Shown: in pieces, positions 1 through 5,932 of the stretch
Numbering within the stretch: position 1 is the first letter of the stretch
How the letters are laid out: every line of letters begins with the position of its first letter
From: Bacillota bacterium
GTDB lineage: Bacteria; Bacillota; Clostridia; Lachnospirales; Cellulosilyticaceae
DNA length: 6,702 nucleotides
Assembly: GCA_023457875.1 (NCBI GenBank)
Contig: JAEXBC010000292.1
Location: forward strand, 1 to 6,702
Direction of reading: 5' to 3'
The notes under the pieces: generated by a model
What the model was told of the DNA's origin: nothing
Database searches by the model: none
Seen by the model: only the letters and a program-made list of their open reading frames with translations
Program-made: the position numbers and the translations under genes

Positions 1-1187
1 CTTGGAAGAGAATCTTCCCAATCTCCATCTTTCACCCAATGCTCGCGAATAAGGCGAAGCTCAGCAGGTTGAATAAGATGTATATACTCTTGCTTGGGTA
101 AATCAAATACAGAAGCAGGGCGATCGATAAGCATTTTGTTATATTCGATTTCAGTTTGTAAAAGCTCTCGAAGCATTTCTTGGCGGCCCCAAAGATTAAA
201 AGGACCTAAGCCTTGTTTTTTCTTATTATCAGCTGTATTTAGGAAGTACATAGCACCATTCATACGCCAGCGCTGACGATACTTTTCATTTTCACGGATA
301 CTATATAGCCAGTTGCGATATTTGAGCAGTGGTTTGAGTTCTTCGTAACCATTTTGTATAAATCCTGTAAGGGATTTATCTTGAACGACCACTGTACAAA
401 TCCAACACCCAAAGCGAGATTGACCACAACTAGGCGCATCTACATCACGTTGAATAGGGCATTCAGATTCATCACTTGCATCCCTATATAAACTTAAAAG
501 TACCTTATTATCACCATTCCAAGGGTTTGGGATTTTTGGGTGGTTCAGATAAGTCCAAATGTCAGCTAAAGAAAAGTTTTCAATAGGTGCATAAACATAG
601 GCCTTGGGATTACTGGTATGCATCTTTAGTATCTTACCTTCAATGGTTTTAGCATCAATACTTTGTTGTCTGGATTGACTTTCTGCGCGACGAACACCAA
701 GGACAACGACAACCTCATCATGTTTAGTAGTTTGCTCATCAATAAAGGCATCGATAGGATTGATCTTAAGACGAGCAGTACACCATCTGAACTTTTGGCG
801 TGGGCTAGGATAGCCTTTACCAATTAATAGGGTCCAGAAAGTATCAGCTTCTCTAGGTGTAACTAGATGACTTGAAATGATATCTTCTAGTCCATCACGT
901 TTGGCTGCTTCATTAATACTGTTAAGATTATTAAGAAGGTAGTTAAGGATTAGGGGATTTTCAACCATTGTGTCTGATGAAACAACATAGATCTTTTTTG
1001 TACGTCGCTCTTTAGGTAGGTCTTTTATAGCGTTGTAGACAAGTTGTAAGGTGGCAGTTGAATCTTTGCCACCACTATAGCCTAAGATCCAAGGACGTTG
1101 ATCATTAAGGTAGACTTTTTGAATTTCTTCTTTTTTATTTTGTAGTACTTCTTTTATACCAAATTGTTTAATTAGGCCATCATTCAT
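1..1187 (-). CDS. dndC: DndC, DNA phosphorothioation sulfurtransferase-like Fe-S ATPase (3' end cut by window)
   Basis: DndC is the PAPS-reductase-like component of DNA phosphorothioation. It hydrolyses ATP and carries an iron-sulphur cluster, and acts with a cysteine desulphurase, DndD and DndE to put sulphur into the DNA backbone. I translated the minus strand from 1187 to the left edge: 395 codons, no stop. The PP-loop SGGKDST lies at residues 38-44, WCTARLK follows at 135-141, and C243, C254, C261 and C264 (the last two in GCWIC) form a four-cysteine set suited to an Fe-S cluster. The family is usually around 500 aa, so perhaps 100 residues are missing at the C-terminus. The start is fixed by GGAGG at 1194-1198, six bases before ATG at 1187; the other nearby ATGs are in a frame that stops at once. 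The ATG overlaps the dndB stop (ATGAATGA, 1180-1187), which suggests translational coupling. The family assignment is firm from the motifs plus the dndB neighbour; activity is inferred. Confidence 0.95.
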   Translation of the reverse strand, partial: MNDGLIKQFGIKEVLQNKKEEIQKVYLNDQRPWILGYSGGKDSTATLQLVYNAIKDLPKERRTKKIYVVSSDTMVENPLILNYLLNNLNSINEAAKRDGLEDIISSHLVTPREADTFWTLLIGKGYPSPRQKFRWCTARLKINPIDAFIDEQTTKHDEVVVVLGVRRAESQSRQQSIDAKTIEGKILKMHTSNPKAYVYAPIENFSLADIWTYLNHPKIPNPWNGDNKVLLSLYRDASDESECPIQRDVDAPSCGQSRFGCWICTVVVQDKSLTGFIQNGYEELKPLLKYRNWLYSIRENEKYRQRWRMNGAMYFLNTADNKKKQGLGPFNLWGRQEMLRELLQTEIEYNKMLIDRPASVFDLPKQEYIHLIQPAELRLIREHWVKDGDWEDSLP

Positions 1188-2283
1188 TGCTTTCCTCCAA
1201 GTATGCTTGTTCAATTGACTGTTCTTGTTTGGTTAGGGCTAAGCCTAATCGTGTTTTAATCTTAATGCAAGTTAGGTTAATGCACTTTGTATTTCTTAAA
1301 ATGCGACCACCTTGTCCAATTACACGGTCATACCACTCAGTTAAGTTATTTCGTTTCCAATCAATAGTGTTTAAGTCTTTAAATATATAAGAAAAATCTT
1401 TTAGGTTATTTTGAAGAAGATAATTACCAATGATCCCAAAAGCTTCTAGGACTGTTCCATAAGAGATAATATATTCTTCACGCATCGTATATGGAGTAAG
1501 TGATTTATTAAATACGAGTTGCCATTCTTCTATATGATCGGTTAGATAGATCCAATAATCAGTAATAAAACTATCCATAGATGCTTTAAAATTAGGATCT
1601 TCATAAGATGAATTAGCAATAATACGTTGGTTTGCTTTATAAAAATTACTGATTGTAAATAGCTTATTTGAGAACTTAGGTAAAGTAGACTTCTCTAGGT
1701 CTGTAAATTCATAGAGATGTGGATTATTAAATATAATCTCTTTAGTAAGCGTTGATATAGGATCTCTATGATCGAAGGTAATGCTAATTGATTTTGATAC
1801 ATTAATAGCGTGTTTATTTAAATCTGAAAAAATTTGCTGACTACGTTTTAAGCCTTCATCGATAAACAGAACAATGGAGATCGTTTCGTTTTCTAACGAA
1901 CTATCTGCTTTAAGTGCTTGATCAAGGGCGTGTTTACGATGCTGTCCATCGTTGATAAGGAGGCGGCTATCCATGTCAATTCGCAGTGTTCCAATAGAAT
2001 GAAATAGTTCGTCATTAAAAGGAATAAATTCATATTGACCATCCATAGAAGCTGTTAAAGATGAAAAGACGTAATCATTTCTATTTTTAAGGATATAATC
2101 CGAAATTTCAGGTATACGTTGCTTATTAAGCGTACGTTGTGAACGAGCCTCAGGGGAGAGGTCTTCGTCATTAAAGATAAATAATTTAGGTAAAACTTTA
2201 AGTGGGCACATAATGACAAAATAGTCTCTACCTGCTTGATTTCCCTTTACTGCGGGAAAAGAATAACAAAATGTTAATGACAT
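1180..2283 (-). CDS. dndB: DndB, DGQHR-domain protein of the DNA phosphorothioation system
   Basis: DndB is the accessory and regulatory member of the Dnd system. It is not essential for sulphur insertion, but its loss changes modification, and in Salmonella it represses dnd transcription. The 367-aa product has the family length and signature stretches: FPAVKGNQAGRDYFV near residues 9-23, MCPLK at 25-29, SQRTLNKQRIPEI near 48-60, the diagnostic DGQHR at 112-116, and LKRSQQIFSDLNKHA at 145-159. Cys26, in the MCPLK motif, probably corresponds to the cysteine near position 29 reported to matter for DNA binding in Salmonella DndB; that alignment is inferred. The start at 2283 is supported by AGAGGTG at 2288-2294, four bases upstream. 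It is the first gene of a minus-strand operon and overlaps dndC by 8 bases. A near-consensus promoter and a palindrome lie immediately upstream. I see no truncation or frameshift. Confidence 0.96.
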   Translation of the reverse strand: MSLTFCYSFPAVKGNQAGRDYFVIMCPLKVLPKLFIFNDEDLSPEARSQRTLNKQRIPEISDYILKNRNDYVFSSLTASMDGQYEFIPFNDELFHSIGTLRIDMDSRLLINDGQHRKHALDQALKADSSLENETISIVLFIDEGLKRSQQIFSDLNKHAINVSKSISITFDHRDPISTLTKEIIFNNPHLYEFTDLEKSTLPKFSNKLFTISNFYKANQRIIANSSYEDPNFKASMDSFITDYWIYLTDHIEEWQLVFNKSLTPYTMREEYIISYGTVLEAFGIIGNYLLQNNLKDFSYIFKDLNTIDWKRNNLTEWYDRVIGQGGRILRNTKCINLTCIKIKTRLGLALTKQEQSIEQAYLEESNE

Positions 2284-2295
2284 AATTCACCTCTT

Positions 2296-2307
2296 TTACG
2301 TACGTAA
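2296..2307. promoter_or_regulatory. TTACGTACGTAA palindrome, candidate operator of the dndB promoter
   Basis: This is a perfect 12-bp palindrome between the predicted dndB transcript start (about 2310) and the dndB ribosome binding site (2288-2294). A protein bound here would block early transcription. Its TACG and CGTA half-sites match those reported for DndB binding in Salmonella (TACG-N10-CGTA, from memory), but the spacing here is 2 rather than 10. The palindrome is directly visible; its use by DndB or any other regulator is inferred. Confidence 0.5.
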
Positions 2308-2316
2308 TATAAAGTA

Positions 2317-2345
2317 ATTATATGGGCATATTTAGGTTTTTGCAA
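2317..2345 (-). promoter_or_regulatory. Sigma-A type promoter for dndBC
   Basis: On the minus strand, TTGCAA (2340-2345) and a perfect TATAAT (2317-2322) are separated by exactly 17 bases. The predicted start is an A at about 2310, giving a leader of about 27 bases before the dndB ATG. It is the only near-consensus promoter I see in the intergenic region and it is correctly placed for dndB. It could also drive dndC and genes beyond the left edge, because dndB and dndC overlap. Confidence 0.75.
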
Positions 2346-2387
2346 GTTTATATCCTATTTTAAGGTGTATATTGTATGATATCGTTA

Positions 2388-2393
2388 TATAAT
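2388..2393 (+). promoter_or_regulatory. Possible -10 box (TATAAT) facing the right-hand operon
   Basis: There is a perfect TATAAT on the plus strand, but the sequence 17 bases upstream (GTGTAT) is a poor -35 and there is no extended TG motif. If active, it would start a transcript near 2400 that runs into the hairpin at 2433-2492, producing either a short RNA or an attenuated leader. In AT-rich DNA such a hexamer arises easily by chance. Confidence 0.25.
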
Positions 2394-2432
2394 GCTATTA
2401 AATAAGAGAAGGGATTAAAGAAGATAAAAATC

Positions 2433-2492
2433 AACTTAATGGAAAGGCAATAACCGAGGCCAAGAAGCACACGGTTATTGCCTTTTTAAGTT
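2433..2492. terminator. Long hairpin, possible bidirectional terminator or attenuator
   Basis: A perfect 14-bp inverted repeat (2443-2456 with 2472-2485, arms AAAGGCAATAACCG and CGGTTATTGCCTTT) encloses a 15-base loop. After a 3-base bulge (2440-2442) the stem extends by 7 bp (AACTTAA, 2433-2439, with TTAAGTT, 2486-2492). On the plus strand TTTTT at 2483-2487 and a T-rich tail follow; on the minus strand ATTTTTATC follows the longer stem. Both flanks therefore suit an intrinsic terminator. No complete gene ends into it from either side, so it may insulate the divergent promoters, attenuate a plus-strand leader, or end a small RNA. The hairpin is plain; its role is inferred. Confidence 0.6.
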
Positions 2493-2560
2493 ATATAGTT
2501 TTATTTTAAAAATATTTAAAATAGTGTATAGTTTTATATATATGATATCCAAAGTAAAAC
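2493..2560 (+). promoter_or_regulatory. AT-rich region probably holding the promoter of the DUF4132-moxR operon
   Basis: This stretch between the hairpin and the ribosome binding site is almost pure A/T. Candidate -10 boxes are TATAGT (2527-2532, with a weak TTTTAA at 2504-2509 and a 17-base spacer) and TATGAT (2541-2546, no convincing -35). I cannot choose between them. A promoter is expected here because the hairpin should limit read-through from further upstream. Confidence 0.35.
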
Positions 2561-2566
2561 AGGAGG
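2561..2566 (+). promoter_or_regulatory. AGGAGG ribosome binding site that sets the start at 2573
   Basis: A full-consensus AGGAGG touches the ATG at 2567, which leaves no spacing, but it lies six bases before the in-frame ATG at 2573. The second ATG is therefore the likely start, making the protein two residues shorter than the longest open frame. Confidence 0.85.
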
Positions 2567-2572
2567 ATGGAG

Positions 2573-3892
2573 ATGAAAGAAAACAATGAACTTTTAAATC
2601 TATTATATGAAGGGCTGCATTTAGAACGTCTTAATCAAGAACTAAGAGAGGATATTATGTCCTATCTAAAAGGGGAAAAAAAGCAGTTTACTTTACCTAA
2701 GATGAAGCATAAGATTACATATTATATAACGTATAGGTTGCCAGAGTATTTAAATACAAAAGCGGATGATTTAGCCAAAAGAGGCTATTATGTGACCAGC
2801 TTGTTAAATACGCCAGAATTTATTAGTGCGCATGAATATAATAATGAACGTTATGAATTATATCATGAAATAGGTATTGATAAAGATATAGTGATACAAG
2901 ATGTTTCATCAACAATTGCTAGGTTGTTAAGAACAACGCCATGTAATATCCTAAGCTTTTTACGAACAGAAGTAAGAAATTTTAATGAGGAAGAAAAGTC
3001 TTTGCTGAGTTCTCTAATGAAATACTATGGCGAGGAAGTAAAGGCTTATTTTAAAGCTCAGGAGGGCGAAGAGGGAAAAGAAGCAGAAGTCTTGTTAGGT
3101 CATGCTTTGTCCATTGTAGTAGGCAGTCAAAAGCCAGAGCAAAGAGAAAGGGCAATTACTAGGTTAGAAGAAGATTTAGTAGGAGTATTACATAAGTTGT
3201 ATTCTGAGAAGGAATTAGAGACGGCTTGTGAGATTTATTGTCAAAGCAACCTTGTAGCTGGTAAAAGTAAAGCTGGCAAAGTTAGAGGTTTATTCTCAAA
3301 GATTATACGAGGGGAATCAGGATTAATAGAAGGACAAGCTAAAGCATTAAAAAAACTGACCTTGGCAATAGGTATGACTTTTTATCAAGAATCTCAAAAG
3401 CTTAATGATCTATTAAGACTGCAAATGGGCTTAGTAGGGGGCTATTACAGTGAACAAATGTTTATGAATTTTAGCATTGAAAAGGCCAGCCAAATTTTTA
3501 GTGAGTTAATTGAAACCTTGAAGATGCCCACAGCATTTAGGATAAGCTATTATAGTGAAAAGATGTTAAGCATGCCTTTTAGTAAAACGGGAGAGTGGTA
3601 TGAAGGGAAGCTAAGGAGCCTCTATGAAGAGGATAAGCCTACTTTTAAAGCTACTTTTGAGTTTTTAAAGCAAACCAAGCAAACAGGCGCACTTACCCTA
3701 CTTGGGCTTCTTAGAAAATATGGAGAGCCGATATCACAGGCAGATATAGCTGACTTAAAAGTCATTTTAATCCATATGGCAAATCAAGAACTTACTAAGT
3801 GGCAAAAGAATAAAAACTACCAAGTCTATCAAGGCCCTTTGCTCTTTATGAAGTGTCTGAGGCGGCGAGAGAAGTTTTCAGGAATGTGTTAG
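2573..3892 (+). CDS. DUF4132-family protein, N-terminal part (frame-shifted gene)
   Basis: This frame encodes the N-terminal part of a large protein whose C-terminal part lies in the next frame. From the ATG at 2573 it gives 439 aa. About 423 belong to the ancestral protein; the last 16 (from 3842, ending SGMC) look like an out-of-frame tail. The sequence is charged and appears almost entirely alpha-helical, with HEAT-like character. I see no signal peptide, membrane span or catalytic motif, so a cytoplasmic scaffold is likely. I do not recognise a named domain in this part alone. The family call comes from the downstream frame and from the combined length of about 1113 aa, normal for DUF4132 proteins. 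If no frameshifting occurs, the gene yields only this truncated product and is probably non-functional. Confidence 0.8.
   Translation: MKENNELLNLLYEGLHLERLNQELREDIMSYLKGEKKQFTLPKMKHKITYYITYRLPEYLNTKADDLAKRGYYVTSLLNTPEFISAHEYNNERYELYHEIGIDKDIVIQDVSSTIARLLRTTPCNILSFLRTEVRNFNEEEKSLLSSLMKYYGEEVKAYFKAQEGEEGKEAEVLLGHALSIVVGSQKPEQRERAITRLEEDLVGVLHKLYSEKELETACEIYCQSNLVAGKSKAGKVRGLFSKIIRGESGLIEGQAKALKKLTLAIGMTFYQESQKLNDLLRLQMGLVGGYYSEQMFMNFSIEKASQIFSELIETLKMPTAFRISYYSEKMLSMPFSKTGEWYEGKLRSLYEEDKPTFKATFEFLKQTKQTGALTLLGLLRKYGEPISQADIADLKVILIHMANQELTKWQKNKNYQVYQGPLLFMKCLRRREKFSGMC
3835..3841 (+). other. Frame junction with slippery heptamer CCCTTTG (-1 shift site or indel)
   Basis: Reading through 2573-3841 and then stepping back one base joins the two frames into one protein that passes from VYQGPL into ALYEVSEAAREVF without a stop. 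The upstream frame reads this site as C CCT TTG, the X XXY YYZ form required for tandem -1 slippage (CCC and TTT after the shift). The upstream frame continues to a stop at 3890-3892; the downstream frame has a stop at 3811, so the junction must lie between these points. Downstream I find only a weak stem (CTGAGG 3857-3862 with TTTCAG 3876-3881, two G-T pairs) and no strong Shine-Dalgarno stimulator. A one-base omission in the sequence, or a real disabling mutation, explains the data equally well. Confidence 0.7.
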
Positions 3893-5913
3893 TAGATGAA
3901 GAGATGGAAAATGTTTTAACCAATTTTGTGGCTGCTTATCCACTTTTTTATACAGAAGTTAAAGGAAACATTTTAGAGGATGCCACAAAGTATTTTGACG
4001 TAAAACTATTAATAGAAGCGGCAGTAGAGAGAAATGATCAGTTACCCAAAACAGTACTGTTTGACTTTATTAAACTCCATTTAGAGGAAACTGATGAAAT
4101 TTTACGCCAAAAAATGGAGGAGGGTAAGGATATAGTTATCAAATATATTACGCTCCTATATACCACCCCTATTGGCATGAAAAACGAGACGCTGGCTCTG
4201 GCCTTTAATCATCGCCTAAAATCCGTTATTAACTTTATGGAGGAGTTTGTGAAGGATAGAGAAGAAGAGGTAAGAGGAGAGTTTAAGCATTTAAGGAAGT
4301 ATAAAAACAAAAATATGCAAGAAGCCTTAGTACGTTTAGAGAAAAAATGGGATGGCCAAAAGTGTGCAGCGCATATTGCCTCCTTAAAAAATATTGAAGA
4401 GATAGCCAAATATATTGAGGAAATCTATGATACAAACAATGATAAGTATATTCCTTATCTGAATCAGTTAACCCTTTCAGATGTGAAGGATCAAGAAGGT
4501 AGCCGTGTGCCAGCTATAGTGCTTAAGTATTACCTTTCAGAATATATGCTCCTAAAAGAAATCTACGTCATAGAGGCTTGTGAGCAAATCAAAGCTTTTG
4601 TAAATACGAAGACATTCAATCAGTTGATACATAGCTTATATAAATTATGGCTACAAGAGGGTGCAGATACAAAGCAAAAAAATGTGGTGCTTCTATATGC
4701 CCTCAATGCAGGAGCAGAAGAGATTACAAAACTAAAGAAGCAAATTGACGACTGGACAGAAAGTTCAAGAGGGGCCTTAGCAGCTTTTGCTGTAACGGCT
4801 ATGGCCATGAATGGTAGTAATCTTGCCCTCATGCTAACAGATGGCATCAGTCGCAAGTACAAGAATAAACAGGTAAAAGGGGCTGCATTAGCTGCAATGG
4901 ACTATGTAGCAAAGGTAAGAGGGCTGACTAAAGAAGCTCTGGCAGATAGGATTGTACCAACCTTAGGCTTTAATAGGAATCGAGAGATTATATTTAGCTA
5001 TGGCACAAGAAGCTTTAAAGGGGTATTAACACCTAGCCTTGAAGTATTACTTTATGATGAGAATGGGAAGAAAATAAAGAGCTTACCTAAACCTAATAAA
5101 GAAGATGACGCCAATGCAGCGCAGATTGTAGCAGAGACCCTTAAAGGTCTCAAAAAGCAGATTAAAGTGGTGATTACAACCCAAAAATTAAGGCTTTCAA
5201 AAGCCATGCTGACAGGAAGACAGTGGCACATGGCGGACTGGAAAAAGCTATTTGTTGAAAATCCTATTATGAATGGCTTTGCCATGAGCCTCATTTGGGG
5301 TGAGTGTGATGAAACGGGTAAACTGCGCGGTACCTTTAGATATATGGAGGATGGCAGCTTTAATACAGTAGACGAAGAGGAGTATAGCTTTAGCGAAGCA
5401 GGCGCTATTACCTTGGTGCATCCCATTGAACTCGAACAAGAGACGCTAAGTGCATGGAAGCAACAATTAGAAGATTATGAAGTGGTTCAGTCTATTGAAC
5501 AGCTGGATTTGCCATGTTATACCTTAACAGAAGAAGAAAAGCAAGCTAAAAGCATTACGCGCTTTATGAATAAAAAGGTTTACTTTGGAACCATTGTTGG
5601 CATGATGGATAAATATGATTGGCAAAAGACATCTATTACAGATGGTGGAGGCTATGATGGCTACTACTTTGAAGATGAAGTATCTGGCATAGGGATTAAA
5701 TTCAATCTAGATATGGTTTATGTAGGGATGGAAGCAACGGAAGTAGTTAAGTTACTAGAGATGCTTTTCTATAAGAAGGGTACGATTCAATATGGTAGCT
5801 ATTGCTATGATGATGTCACAGATGAAAATAGCATTTTACCTCAAAAAGTACCCGCAAAAGTACTGAGCTTTGCCCTAATGATAGGGCAGCAGATTGCAGA
5901 AAAAGAAATATAA
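3853..5913 (+). CDS. DUF4132-family protein, C-terminal part with the DUF4132 domain
   Basis: This frame carries the C-terminal 690 or so residues of the DUF4132 protein. The nominal GTG start at 3853 has no ribosome binding site, and the frame reads back with plausible protein to about 3838, so it is probably a continuation of the upstream frame rather than a separate gene. Residues 1-390 (from 3853) look like further helical repeats. The DUF4132 core follows at about 405-600, including RQWHMADW (456-463), NGFAMSLIWG (474-483) and a glycine/aromatic block, DGGGYDGYYF, at 597-606. DUF4132 occurs in large proteins, some called MolR-like, that often sit next to MoxR ATPase genes; no biochemical role is firmly established. 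The moxR gene starts 19 bases downstream with its own ribosome binding site, so the two are almost certainly co-transcribed. The family call is from recognition of the core motifs; no catalytic residues are claimed. Confidence 0.82.
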   Translation: MSEAAREVFRNVLVDEEMENVLTNFVAAYPLFYTEVKGNILEDATKYFDVKLLIEAAVERNDQLPKTVLFDFIKLHLEETDEILRQKMEEGKDIVIKYITLLYTTPIGMKNETLALAFNHRLKSVINFMEEFVKDREEEVRGEFKHLRKYKNKNMQEALVRLEKKWDGQKCAAHIASLKNIEEIAKYIEEIYDTNNDKYIPYLNQLTLSDVKDQEGSRVPAIVLKYYLSEYMLLKEIYVIEACEQIKAFVNTKTFNQLIHSLYKLWLQEGADTKQKNVVLLYALNAGAEEITKLKKQIDDWTESSRGALAAFAVTAMAMNGSNLALMLTDGISRKYKNKQVKGAALAAMDYVAKVRGLTKEALADRIVPTLGFNRNREIIFSYGTRSFKGVLTPSLEVLLYDENGKKIKSLPKPNKEDDANAAQIVAETLKGLKKQIKVVITTQKLRLSKAMLTGRQWHMADWKKLFVENPIMNGFAMSLIWGECDETGKLRGTFRYMEDGSFNTVDEEEYSFSEAGAITLVHPIELEQETLSAWKQQLEDYEVVQSIEQLDLPCYTLTEEEKQAKSITRFMNKKVYFGTIVGMMDKYDWQKTSITDGGGYDGYYFEDEVSGIGIKFNLDMVYVGMEATEVVKLLEMLFYKKGTIQYGSYCYDDVTDENSILPQKVPAKVLSFALMIGQQIAEKEI

Positions 5914-5918
5914 GCCTT

Positions 5919-5923
5919 GGAGG
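5919..5923 (+). promoter_or_regulatory. GGAGG ribosome binding site for the TTG-started moxR gene
   Basis: GGAGG lies nine bases before TTG at 5933-5935, in frame with the AAA+ protein. The first in-frame ATG is about nine codons later and has no Shine-Dalgarno sequence, so TTG is the likely start. No other start codon in this frame sits at a suitable distance from this site. Confidence 0.75.
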
Positions 5924-5932
5924 TAAAACAAG

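Noticed and set aside
94..276. Plus-strand open frame of 60 codons opposite dndC
   Set aside because: It is antisense to the continuous dndC frame, has no family resemblance, and its sequence is explained by the conserved gene on the other strand.
626..823. Minus-strand frame of 65 codons inside dndC
   Set aside because: It is out of frame with dndC, which covers the same bases with conserved motifs such as WCTARLK; the frame is a shadow.
2115..2134. TACG and CGTA separated by 12 bases, within dndB
   Set aside because: The spacing differs from the reported 10, and the bases encode the conserved RTLNKQRIP stretch of DndB, so coding constraint explains them.
2441..2454. Tiny leader frame ATGGAAAGGCAATAA (MERQ) at the base of the hairpin
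   Set aside because: It is four codons long, has no ribosome binding site at a workable distance, and shows no run of regulatory codons.
2375..2549. Nine-base direct repeat TATGATATC at 2375-2383 and 2541-2549
   Set aside because: It is short, made almost wholly of A/T, and the flanks do not extend it; chance is likely in this AT-rich gap.
5052..5439. Overlapping minus-strand frames of 124 and 63 codons within the DUF4132 gene
   Set aside because: Both are antisense to the conserved DUF4132 core, lack convincing ribosome binding sites and do not resemble known proteins.
3904..5913. Independent start of the downstream DUF4132 frame at an internal ATG (3904)
   Set aside because: Only a weak purine stretch precedes it, and the frame carries protein-like sequence (ALYEVSEAAREVF) upstream of it, so continuation from the first frame is more likely.
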